A program made the translations under genes and the position numbers. From Corallochytrium limacisporum (Eukaryota; Opisthokonta): a stretch of DNA of 35,959 bases. The notes beneath the pieces are model-generated. The model was not told where the DNA came from. It saw only the letters and a list, made by a program, of their open reading frames with translations, and did not search any database. Positions 1 through 8,817 of this stretch are shown here, in pieces. Within the stretch, counting starts at the first letter, position 1. Each line of letters begins with the position of its first letter. The stretch spans positions 30,594-66,552 of the forward strand of contig PDIP01000102.1 in the NCBI GenBank assembly GCA_002811645.1. The letters are read 5' to 3'.

Positions 1-3
1 AAA

Positions 4-8
<5 letters not shown>

Positions 9-67
<59 letters not shown>
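9..67. repeat. (TA)n microsatellite
   Basis: About 59 bases of nearly uninterrupted TA dinucleotides lie at the left edge of the window. This is a simple repeat that can extrude cruciforms and is length-unstable. Confidence 0.95.
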
Positions 68-70
<3 letters not shown>

Positions 71-732
71 GAATATAAAACACAAAACACAAAATGTGAA
101 CCCCCCCCCTCTCCCCCACCTTCCTCTCAAACAATTCCATGTATATTCAGTATGCAGAATATTGGTTGCGAGCCGAATGGGGCCCACCTTGACCTTTCCA
201 GAAAACCGGTAAGACCCCAAACTGCCGCAGTTTGACACCTTAATAAGGCTGGCTACCCGCACTTACCCGTGTGCTTTCGATTTTTCTCCACTTCATGTCT
301 CGTCCAATTATGGAAATGGGTCGACTCACGGTAGTGAATATACCGGGTACAGCGACCCACCACCACCCCCCCGTCCGAATCCCGTCCGCCCCACGTTGGA
401 TGGAACAGCTGACCGCACTTTAATCGATCTCAACTGGCATCTCTTGCGTGCGTGAATGCATGGTAAGCAGGCCACTAGTACACCGCCATCATGGACATGT
501 CGAAGCAAAACCCGGAAACTCATACCTGGACCAGCTAGTAACACACAGGAATTACGCTATAGCGTCATAAAAAAGGAGGTCGCCCAGAAGCATATCCACC
601 GTTGTGTCTATAGTGAACGGCCCGGTCAAACCAAACCGGATCTGAGGCAGTTGAAGAAATTTAGACCACCATTGATGTGGCGTGGATCCACTCTCCTAAA
701 TTTCCCCTTTTCTTCCCGTGGTCCCGGCAAAT

Positions 733-823
733 TTTCTTTCTTTCTTTCGCTCGCTTTCTTTTCTTTTCCCTTTTTCTTCTTTGGTCTTTTCTTTTTTCTT
801 TTCGTTGTGTGTGTGTGTGTGTG
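733..823. repeat. Pyrimidine (CTTT) tract followed by (TG)n
   Basis: A T/C-rich strand with TTTC-type units runs from about 733 to 803 and passes directly into an alternating TG tract at about 805-823. Frames through it give lysine/arginine-rich or phenylalanine-rich pseudo-proteins that should not be annotated as genes. Confidence 0.85.
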
Positions 824-1283
824 CCAAAGGGGGACAGAGTTCGGCCTGGGCCTTTGTCTTCAAAGCCAATTTCTATATTAGGGCCGTACAAGAACTACCG
901 GGCAACCAAACCGGCCGCTGTTGGTGAGCGCAGCGGGCCAAAAAAGTCGGTCTGGCCCCGCAAGAGACACGTCCACGTGAGTCATAGGCACTTGTGTCTC
1001 TACCACTAACATGCATACCTTTGTTCACAATCCGAAGACTGTGTTGGATGCCCCGATTCCGGTCTGTTGTGCATGTCCCAATGATGTTCTGTGTCTCACC
1101 ACCAGCAGACGGTGGTTCGGAACTTTTCGGGTCAGGACACAACACCGAGTAATGTCCGTAAATTTTACACACCGTTGATTAGAGATAAACCCGGCGGAAT
1201 GTTTTTAATACCGGATGGTTTGCGCTTGTATTGAGCCAGAAGCAGGGGGGTGTCCACCTCCTTTCCGGGACATCCTCACGCCC

Positions 1284-1304
1284 AAAAAAAACACACACAC
1301 ACAC
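1284..1304. repeat. A-tract followed by (CA)n
   Basis: A run of As at about 1284-1291 passes into alternating CA to about 1304. It is a short simple repeat in the gene-free region. Confidence 0.8.
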
Positions 1305-2803
1305 GCAGAAAAATCGCCAACGCAAGCTCACAAACTTAAAACCCCCTCCACAACCGTCAAAATGTTACCAGCCGCTTGTTGTCCGAGCACCAGGGTGAAA
1401 CTTTAGCTTTCCGTTTGGGAAGCCTCCGGGTTGCTTAGCCGGCGGTGCGATGGTGGCCTAGCGATGACCTGCAGACCTCCAAAAAAAAAAAGAAAACCAA
1501 AACCCCCCAAAAAAAAGGGCAAGCAAAGGAAAGAGAAAAAAGAACCCCTCTTTCGGTACTGACGGCGCTCTTTTTCTATTTTACATTTTTTTTCTTCTTC
1601 CCCGGTTTGCGAAAGGGACGTGTGTACCTTGTATGGCCCTATCTTTCACCGGTTGAAACGGCGGGAAACCAAACCCGTACTCTCTTTGGCCCGGCGGGAT
1701 GGTTTCACTTGTTTCAAAACTGGGGCTGAGGGCGAAGAGGGACCGGACGGTAAACAAAGCCATAGGCAAAGAGCCAGGAAAACACATACAAAATATACGG
1801 GAGGGAGGGGAGGGTGTTGCGTATCCACTCAACCCCCACATCACGCTCACCGTGAGCACTTTAGGGCCGGCGATACCAGTTGATGACTGATAAAGCTGGC
1901 TTTTTTGATTGATAACAAACGCAACCAACGTATTTGGCTTGGTATCTTTTTTACGAAGTGACAAACCTTGTGAGTGTGCGCAGACCCCCCTGGGTTTGCA
2001 CCAGTGCAGCGATTCCTTTGTGGCTGCGATGCAGCTGACCATCATCCTCAGGCTCTGATGAAGTTGAGGGCCATCGATGTCAACGCCCATGAGAGATTGT
2101 TTGCATCTGTGCTTATGTTATTGAATGACGGGCTTGTATGCTTCTGAAGGACATGACTTAGAATTAGGGTGGCCTTTCGGATGGAGGGTTTCTCCACTTT
2201 GAGTTTTATCTCGACCAGGTGTGTCATATTGTGCACACCCTGGAATCTCTCGGGTGTCCGGTAGGTTGTGGGCTTCGGAATTGTTCGAACCTTAGTCACA
2301 CAGCACGAATCGTCCGGACCAACGGAACCATTTACGGTCAATGGAACCTGAGGAATTCAATAACAAACGAAAGGTATTAGTTCCCAACTATATACGCAAG
2401 CTCTCACTTCGGGTATTCTCAATATTGCCACGCTGGCCCTCAGGCTTGGGGGGGGGGTGTTGTGTGTGGGCATCAGCCCGGTATGCATTGTCTTTGCTTG
2501 TAGTGTTGGTGTTCCTTTCCGCTCGCATACATGGGTCCTGAATTACTAGGAACCTAAGGATGGTATTGTATCATGTAGAGCTTTGAACTCGAGACAGAGT
2601 AGGAGGACGTGCTCAGGGATGTATTGGAACCGTGCCCTGCGCCGATTTTTGCCTTGATATCACACATTGATCCGGGGCTTCCGGCTCGCCTCCCGTAAAC
2701 AGGGCTTGCGCAATCCAGGACCATGCGGTCGGGTGTATCAATCTGGGCTCCCAACATGCCATGAAAGCAAACGGACTAGACCACAGCGTAAAACTCGGTG
2801 TGG

Positions 2804-2846
2804 TTTCTGCTGCCTCCGTCCTCGAGTTTTCTGCTGCCTCCGTCCT
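2804..2846. repeat. 19-bp direct repeat, two copies
   Basis: An identical 19-mer occurs at 2804-2822 and 2828-2846, a period of 24 bases, separated by five bases. It lies in no recognisable gene, and may be a slippage product or a doubled protein-binding site. Confidence 0.85.
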
Positions 2847-3598
2847 TTCCTAGAAGCTTTCCCAACAGGTGCCCTGCCCTTACAAGGGAATATGGAAGGG
2901 AGGAAGGAAGGCCGATCTCCTGGGGCCGGTGTTCTTTCATCTGAACGGACCTGACGTGATGCTGACGAGAAGTTGGGCCACACGCATATAATGGATATCA
3001 TACAAGGCTGTTCTGTAAGCAACAGTTTCTGGTTAGGGTTGCAGGTTCCTCTGTCTGTCGATGATGGTTAATGATGCGCATTCATGGTGATGGTGACGAT
3101 GTGAATGATGAGGATGGACGTTGAGCGGGGTATGATGATCCCATCCAGGCCGCCTGGTGAATTGATCCCGTCCCCAAGACCGAATTGATTCACATTCCTC
3201 AACAGGGGCCTATTTTCTGCCCTGACCACAAAGACTGTCCTCTCAGGTGCTTACGAAACAACACAGCGGGACCGCGCCCCGGGCAAAAAAAAGCCACTGT
3301 ATAGTAAATGTACTAAGCGGGCTAAGTTGTCCCGCCTCCCTTGGCCACCGAGGATTTCCCCAAGCGGGCCCATTTGTTGTGCGTAGACATTCATATCCCA
3401 GGGGACAGGAATGCTTACCTTTGAACGGCCCGCAATGGGAGACCAACAGGCCAGTTTGGTGTAGTACAAGATGCATCTGTTCCGATCAGAAGCTATGTCA
3501 ATGATATGGGTAGGTGGTTTAGGGGCACGAATAGGATTCACAGGTCTTGGCTTTGTGTTTTGCGAACCAGCATATGACATAGAACTGTTGTATTCCAT

Positions 3599-4465
3599 AT
3601 GGTTCACCTCAAGATTGGCGGAGTGCCTGAGCACTTTAACAGCCCGTGGCTGCAGACCAAGGACAGTCAGACTCTGAAGGACCAGGATGTCAGCTATGAC
3701 TGGACTAGTGTCGCCGGCGGTACTGGTGCGATGTACAAGGCGCTGGCTGCTAAGGAACTTGACATGGCCCTGTTGTTGACTGAAGGTGCCGTAAAATTTG
3801 CCACGGAGGATCCGAACATTAAGATTGCAGGGTTCTATGTGTCTACTCCACTGCAGTGGGGCATCTTTGTTGCAAATGAGGGGCCAATCAAGAACGTCAG
3901 TGAACTACAAGGAGCCACCGTTTCCATTTCAAACTGGGGCTCCGGATCCCACCTCATGGCTGCATACTTAGCCGAGAAGGATAACTTGGGAACGGTCCAG
4001 TACGCAAAGCACGATAATATTACAGGTATGGTTAACGGTGTCAAGAGCAATGAAGCCCAGGTCTTTCTGTGGGATCGGTTTATGACGTCGGTCTATGTAG
4101 AGAACGGAGATCTGCGGCGCATCGGTGTCTGTCCAACGCCATGGCCTGCGTTCGTCTTTGTGGCCCGCACTGAGGTTCTGGAAGACAGTGAGAAGCGTAA
4201 GGCATTAAGCACGATTGTCAAGACTGTGATGGCCCAGTGCGAGACGTTCAAGAAGGACGAGGATAAGGCTGTCGACTATATCGTCGACAATTACAAGCTC
4301 AAACCAGCCGTGGCACGGGAATGGTGCCAGAATACGACCTATTCCAAGGCTGATGCGATCACAGAGAATCTTTCGGAGACGATCGATCTCGCAACTGAGA
4401 CCTTGACTCGGCTCGGACTCTTGAAGGAGAAGCGAGACGGCATCACCTTCAACCTAGATGCTTGA
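3599..4465 (+). CDS. NMT1/THI5-like periplasmic-binding-protein-fold protein
   Basis: The 288-residue product has the type II periplasmic binding protein fold seen in the SsuA/TauA/NMT1 (THI5-like) families, which bind small organic ligands in bacterial ABC uptake. Seen here: an opening strand with IGGVPEHF (6-13), a GGTGAM loop (40-45), a TEGAV segment (61-65), a GSGSHLM loop (114-120) and CPTPWPAF (178-185). From memory, stand-alone eukaryotic and bacterial relatives share this layout, including the GGTGA and SGSHLMA loops. The length matches a full domain, and homology begins within a few residues of the start, so the ATG at 3599 is plausible. No signal peptide, lipobox or membrane segment is visible, so it is probably cytosolic. 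No permease or ATPase gene lies nearby. The ligand is unknown; a thiamine-pyrimidine (THI5) role is not supported specifically. Confidence 0.85.
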   Translation: MVHLKIGGVPEHFNSPWLQTKDSQTLKDQDVSYDWTSVAGGTGAMYKALAAKELDMALLLTEGAVKFATEDPNIKIAGFYVSTPLQWGIFVANEGPIKNVSELQGATVSISNWGSGSHLMAAYLAEKDNLGTVQYAKHDNITGMVNGVKSNEAQVFLWDRFMTSVYVENGDLRRIGVCPTPWPAFVFVARTEVLEDSEKRKALSTIVKTVMAQCETFKKDEDKAVDYIVDNYKLKPAVAREWCQNTTYSKADAITENLSETIDLATETLTRLGLLKEKRDGITFNLDA

Positions 4466-4549
4466 GTGAGAAAGGGACACCTGCGATCTTGGACTCTTGT
4501 TTAGTTATGTACAGTTTTAGCAAATGAATACACGTGACCCTTGGTCGTC

Positions 4550-4555
4550 AATAAA
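4550..4555 (+). terminator. AATAAA polyadenylation signal
   Basis: A canonical AATAAA hexamer lies 85 bases past the stop of the solute-binding protein gene and is a likely cleavage/polyadenylation signal for it. Confidence 0.6.
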
Positions 4556-4857
4556 ATGGCCCTGTAAGATTGTTGGTAGATGGAGTCTTCGTTTGTGCAT
4601 GCGTTCGTGCACTGATATCACTTTGCACAGACCCAACATCTCCATGCCGCCGTCATCTGTGCTTTGAGAAACAAACAAAGATATTGTGGGGCACCGGAGT
4701 AGGGACACGAAGAGAGAAATGAATGAATGCTAACCATTCGCTGGAATGCGGGTATTCATCGCCAGCTGACCACAGAGTCCACCGGTGTGTTCGTAACCGG
4801 AACCCGCTCTGTGATAGGGCGAACTGTCGCCGTCCCTTGGTGGAGGAGACCTGCCTG

Positions 4858-4889
4858 GCCCCCCCCCCCCCCGCGGGGGGGGGGGGGGC
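4858..4889. repeat. 32-bp perfect palindrome of C and G homopolymers
   Basis: Fourteen Cs (4859-4872), then GC, then fourteen Gs (4875-4888) form a perfect inverted repeat. One flanking G-C pair extends it to 4858-4889. It can form a GC-only hairpin, and each arm can form i-motif or G-quadruplex structures. It lies about 315 bases upstream of the putative mitochondrial protein gene. Confidence 0.95.
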
Positions 4890-4931
4890 GCGGAAGGGCC
4901 ACGGGCAGCAGAGTGCACGCGAGTGGTGCTC

Positions 4932-4962
4932 TGTGTGTGTGTGTGCGTGTGTGTGTGTGTTG
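4932..4962. repeat. (TG)n tract
   Basis: Alternating TG with a single CG interruption near 4946. It is a purine-pyrimidine alternation with Z-DNA potential, about 40 bases beyond the C/G palindrome. Confidence 0.9.
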
Positions 4963-5202
4963 TCTGTTCCGTGAGTTTCCTTTCTCTTGTGGTTCTAATC
5001 TGTTGTATTTTGTGGAGGTTATGAGGTGCTTGAAAATGGAAAGAAACCTGTGCACTAGAATGTAAACCAAGTGATCGAAAGTGATTTGTATGCAGGAGGA
5101 ATCAGCGATCGACCTGGGGTACAGTCAGCGAGAGTAACACAGAAACTCTCTAGTAATTTGTGGAACATGTCGTGATCAATAGAGTAAACATCGTTTACAC
5201 AA

Positions 5203-6747
5203 ATGTACAGTGCCGCGGTACGGACACTGCGGTACAGCGCCGTGAGAGGGCTGGCCCCTGCCTCGGCTATTCAGAAGCAACAACGGGGTGCAGTCTTGCT
5301 ACATGCGGCAAGAACCTATGTGAAGAAGCCGACATCATTTGATCCGGAGAAATTAACCGCGAAGGAGATCGTTCCTGCCATGGTTCAGATATGGCAGGAT
5401 GAACAGAAAGATCATAAAGTAGAAAGCAGCCAAGGCAGGGGCGAGAGTGAGCCCGAGTCCGTAAGAGCGAGGGAGGAAATGAAACACTATGTTACACACC
5501 GGGCCCTGACCCTCAGCTCCACGCTGGACGTGGGGCAGTTGGCTTTGATCATTAACCTGGCCTCTAAACTTGGTGTGGAGGACTCCATTTTCTACCGCCA
5601 AGCTGAAGAACAGTTGCTGGCTAAATTAGATGCTGCGGATCGAGCCTTCACGAACACCCATGCAACACCCAATGCACATGGATCAGAGGGAATAGGGCAC
5701 GAATTGAGTTGGGTGTTGTATCACTTGGCAGGCACGGATGCGCTGAGCTCTGAGGGGCTAAGGGATCTCACCTATATGGCTAGTCAACCGCATATTGTCG
5801 AAGATTGGAAATGGGACTCATTGCAGAATGTTAGTGAAGCTTATTCGAGACCATCTACCCGGCAAGTAACGGGCCGTTTCCAGGTTCTCCGCAGTCTGCA
5901 TGAGCGACTACTGTCAATTTTGCCTGGTCTCTCGAGACACGACATTGAGTCGTCGCAGTCCACGTCCGTGATTGATGGGGATGGCCTATCCTCCAGACGA
6001 TCAGCAGGCATTGGGCAAATGGTGCAAATGCTAGCTGACACTAACGGTCCGTCTTCATGGCGAGCTGCTGCCACTGCTGTGCTGCAATGGTCCTGCGGGA
6101 AGGTCGCGGGAATGGGCATTAATGAAGTCATTGATCTGCTGCGCGTGGCTGAAATCGTCCTACTGAGAGACGAGGAGGAGATGCGACAACGTCTACTAGA
6201 TCCGGGCCTGACCTCACGCTTCCGTGACGCATCACTTGTGGTGATTACCCCCTCTCCGTCCCTAGAATCTGAATCGCGGGACCAGATTCTGCGCCCTCCA
6301 CTGTCAGCCAGAGATTATCGGCTCCGTGATTGGGAAACTTTGCAAGATCTTCGTGTAAGTGTAGCCCTACGCTTTGCGCCGCTGCTGGGAGATTTACGAT
6401 CGGACACTGTGCAGCAACTGTTGACAGTCATGGGTCTGCAAACGGAAGAGGTACTCAGCGGATTGGATAACGTACATGAGGTTACAGAGGAGATTCTATT
6501 GGACTTTCGTGAGCAGGCCATGCAGCGCATGGGAACCCATCCCTTGGGAATATCCTACGGTGTATTTGACACTGTACGCGAAGGGACCGGTGATGCACTC
6601 CCGAACATTGTGATCAAACCCGGAGGCAGTAACAAGCGCCATGACTTTATCCGCTTCGTAAGCCGCGACGAGGTTGAGGCTGAGCCTGAGCCTGTACGGC
6701 GACGGATTAAACAGAGAAAGGATCTTCAGAAGAAGAACAAGGAGTAA
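5203..6747 (+). CDS. Putative mitochondrial helical-repeat protein, unrecognised
   Basis: The 514-residue product is not one I recognise. Its first ~40 residues are rich in Arg, Ala and Ser with no acidic residue, typical of a mitochondrial presequence. The body is predominantly helical, with runs of Leu/Ala-rich segments (for example residues ~100-160 and 280-330) that resemble alpha-solenoid organelle RNA-processing proteins, though no PPR, OPR or RAP signature can be assigned. Two acidic, poorly conserved-looking linkers are present (about 75-90 and 235-260). The C-terminus is highly basic (RRRIKQRKDLQKKNKE, the last 16 residues). The ATG at 5203 gives the presequence directly. The frame is long, uninterrupted and tail-to-tail with TTC39, 60 bp away, which supports it being a real gene. 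The function is unknown; a mitochondrial expression or assembly role is only a guess. Confidence 0.75.
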   Translation: MYSAAVRTLRYSAVRGLAPASAIQKQQRGAVLLHAARTYVKKPTSFDPEKLTAKEIVPAMVQIWQDEQKDHKVESSQGRGESEPESVRAREEMKHYVTHRALTLSSTLDVGQLALIINLASKLGVEDSIFYRQAEEQLLAKLDAADRAFTNTHATPNAHGSEGIGHELSWVLYHLAGTDALSSEGLRDLTYMASQPHIVEDWKWDSLQNVSEAYSRPSTRQVTGRFQVLRSLHERLLSILPGLSRHDIESSQSTSVIDGDGLSSRRSAGIGQMVQMLADTNGPSSWRAAATAVLQWSCGKVAGMGINEVIDLLRVAEIVLLRDEEEMRQRLLDPGLTSRFRDASLVVITPSPSLESESRDQILRPPLSARDYRLRDWETLQDLRVSVALRFAPLLGDLRSDTVQQLLTVMGLQTEEVLSGLDNVHEVTEEILLDFREQAMQRMGTHPLGISYGVFDTVREGTGDALPNIVIKPGGSNKRHDFIRFVSRDEVEAEPEPVRRRIKQRKDLQKKNKE

Positions 6748-6807
6748 CCATGAGGCCAATGATATAAAGAAAACATACTCTAATAAGACTTAATTAAGCA
6801 GACAAGT

Positions 6808-8817
6808 TTACAATGAATCAGCGGTTGATGGCACAGTAGAGGACCCCTTGACACTGGCGGGTGGCAGATCCGTCGTGGAAGTTGATGTCCGCACCTGCTG
6901 CTCTGCGTAAGCATTGCTCAACAAATGAATCCGCAGCCGTAAGCGCAATTCAAATTCGTAGTCAGTCTTGTAACGACGTGTTTGATTCATATACTTTTTG
7001 CCCTCAACTACATCACCCTCATGGAAGTAGATCCGGGCCATCTCGAAACATCCGTAGGGGTAGAGCCAGGGAAGGTCACGTTGGTATGCCTTTGGATTGT
7101 GCAATGAGGCATCCGATCCTGTCTTTCCCTTGCCCATTGGCTTTGTATGGTCGATGCCGGTGTTACTCATGGGGACCACATCGGGCTCGGGCCCCACGTT
7201 ACCCACGTTGGCCATGGATTCGCGTTCCTTGGCTTCTTCCCATTGGCTAAGGGCCTGGTCCTCGTGCTCAACCTCTTGGCCTAAACCTGAGGCGAGCTTG
7301 TCCAAGACTTGCCTCAGTCCGTGTTTGGCTTCCATGATCTTACCCTCATTTAATAGAATGATGGCCGCCAAGAAGTCAGCAAGGTCTTGGGACTCCGCAC
7401 CCCAAGTTGCGGTTGCCTGCATCCAAGCCAGGTAATGGCCCAGCTTCTCCACAAATTCTCGGTCCATTTGCTCGAAGCCGCCCCACATATAGATGACTAC
7501 CAAGGGACGCAGAATAGGTGCAAAGTATTGCGACTTGAGCGCGCGCTGGATGTGTTGTTCAACCGGCATGGTCTTTCCACCGAACTTCTTCTTGCCCACC
7601 ATGGACTCAGCCTTCTTGAATAGTTCATCTGCATCGGCAGTAATCGCAATGCCCTTCTCGCGCTTCGTCGACAGTTCTTGGACTCGTTGAAGGACCTTGC
7701 AGCATGCTCTCATGTAAACATAGTACGATGGAGACCACTCGGACTCTCGTTCCAACACGTTCCAGTAGCGCTCTGACTCCTCGTATTCGCATCGATACAT
7801 AAAAGTCCATCCCAACTCGTAGTCACATAAATGGCGCATTTGAGCAAAGTTCATCATAGCCTCCCTTGCCTTTGTGAAGTCCTCCAAAGCCGGCTCGGTG
7901 TCCTTCTTAATACGCAACAGGCGCCCTCGCATAAACAGGAATAGTGCACCGTCTGGAAACAGTTCCAGCTGCTTCTTCAAAATCCGCTCGGCTTCTTTGA
8001 TGCTTGTTTCCGGGCGGCCCCCAAATTGTCCCTGAAAGACGACATGGAACACAAGCAGACCGAGGGCTGCAATTGGAGATCGGATGCCATTGCGATCCAT
8101 GGTACGGTTGAGCAACTTGAGGCCAAGTTCTTGGTCAGCAGTAAAGCCAATGAACTCAATGATACGACGGACTTTGGGAGGCAGCAATGAATTGGTCATG
8201 TTGAATTGCCCAATGCCAAACTCAATACCACTTATGGTCTCTTCGTCCAGCTCACCGTGGCATTCACCCTCCTGGTAGCGTCTCCAAATATCCTGATACA
8301 GTTTCCATGCCTTGTTGATCATCAGGCCACCCTTGATGTAGTAGTACCAGGATTCAAGTAGTAGATAGGTTACAGCCTGCATTGTCTGTGCTTCCGCCTC
8401 CATTACAATTAGGTGCAGTTCTGGTCCGGACATTGGCTTTTTCTCCTCTCCACTGAACCAACGCGTAAACCCGGTGAGTATAGACTCATGGGTCTGGCGT
8501 CTGTGGGCGACGGTTTCTGCGTGAGAAAGCACCTCAAAGGCTCGATCCATGTCTTCTCGCTCGAACGTCATCATGGCACGCAGATGGGAAATTGCACCGT
8601 ATCCCAAGGCCATCTGTGGGATGTCCTGGTGAGGCTTGAAGAACTCCTCGGCCTCCTGCTGTCGATTCTGGAAGAACGCAGAAAACCCATCTCGAACTTC
8701 GTCCTGGGTGTAACCTTCCACTATTGGAAGACCAGTCTGTATGTCATAATCTGAAAAGTCACCAGGTTGCAGTTGTTCCTGGCTTTTCTTAGCAGTCTTA
8801 CGCTTAGATTTTCCCAT
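6808..8817 (-). CDS. TTC39: TTC39/IML2-family tetratricopeptide protein
   Basis: The 669-residue product resembles the TTC39 (animal) and Iml2 (fungal) family of TPR-like proteins. Iml2 is linked to inclusion-body and lipid-droplet clearance and TTC39 proteins to lipid metabolism. After a basic N-terminus (KSKRKTAKK) comes an early helical pair ending in an ALGYGAISHLRAMMTFE segment. There is a central TPR block with FLFMRGRLLRI and CDYELGWTFMYRCEYEESER, and a C-terminal repeat with YGCFEMARIYFHEGD followed by YKTDYEFELRLRLRIH, which matches the family's closing TPR. A low-complexity insert (about 540-580) precedes it. The frame continues upstream only to a GTG at 8859; I chose the first ATG, at 8817. 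It shares a 60-bp tail-to-tail spacer with the preceding gene. The paralogue type (A, B, C or fungal Iml2) cannot be resolved. Confidence 0.85.
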   Translation of the reverse strand: MGKSKRKTAKKSQEQLQPGDFSDYDIQTGLPIVEGYTQDEVRDGFSAFFQNRQQEAEEFFKPHQDIPQMALGYGAISHLRAMMTFEREDMDRAFEVLSHAETVAHRRQTHESILTGFTRWFSGEEKKPMSGPELHLIVMEAEAQTMQAVTYLLLESWYYYIKGGLMINKAWKLYQDIWRRYQEGECHGELDEETISGIEFGIGQFNMTNSLLPPKVRRIIEFIGFTADQELGLKLLNRTMDRNGIRSPIAALGLLVFHVVFQGQFGGRPETSIKEAERILKKQLELFPDGALFLFMRGRLLRIKKDTEPALEDFTKAREAMMNFAQMRHLCDYELGWTFMYRCEYEESERYWNVLERESEWSPSYYVYMRACCKVLQRVQELSTKREKGIAITADADELFKKAESMVGKKKFGGKTMPVEQHIQRALKSQYFAPILRPLVVIYMWGGFEQMDREFVEKLGHYLAWMQATATWGAESQDLADFLAAIILLNEGKIMEAKHGLRQVLDKLASGLGQEVEHEDQALSQWEEAKERESMANVGNVGPEPDVVPMSNTGIDHTKPMGKGKTGSDASLHNPKAYQRDLPWLYPYGCFEMARIYFHEGDVVEGKKYMNQTRRYKTDYEFELRLRLRIHLLSNAYAEQQVRTSTSTTDLPPASVKGSSTVPSTADSL

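Larger units (their letters stand above)
1..3598. other. 3.6 kb gene-free region
   Basis: I find no protein I can recognise here on either strand. Open frames exist (the longest are about 170 codons on the minus strand near 1581-2090 and 127 codons near 3251-3634), but they run through simple-sequence tracts, have biased composition and show no domain. The stretch holds an AT dinucleotide tract, a C9 run near 101, a pyrimidine tract followed by TG repeats near 730-823, a CA tract near 1290, A-rich runs near 1480-1520, a G10 run near 2448 and a 19-bp tandem duplication near 2804. It is much longer than any other spacer in the window. It may include the promoter of a gene to the left and the promoter of the solute-binding protein gene. 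Confidence 0.6.
4466..5202. other. Intergenic spacer with C/G palindrome and TG tract
   Basis: This 737-bp head-to-tail spacer holds the 3' UTR of the solute-binding gene and the presumed promoter of the following gene. No protein or RNA gene is recognisable. Its main content is the C14-GC-G14 palindrome and a TG repeat about 40 bases downstream. Confidence 0.7.

Noticed and set aside
661-891. Minus-strand open frame giving a Lys/Arg-rich protein
   Set aside because: It is the complement of a CT/TTTC simple repeat and TG tract; composition alone explains it.
1581-2090. 169-codon minus-strand open frame
   Set aside because: No recognisable domain, mixed composition, located in a repeat-rich spacer; no support as a gene.
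3251-3634. 127-codon minus-strand open frame overlapping the start of the solute-binding protein gene
   Set aside because: No domain, antisense to a supported gene start, and probably chance.
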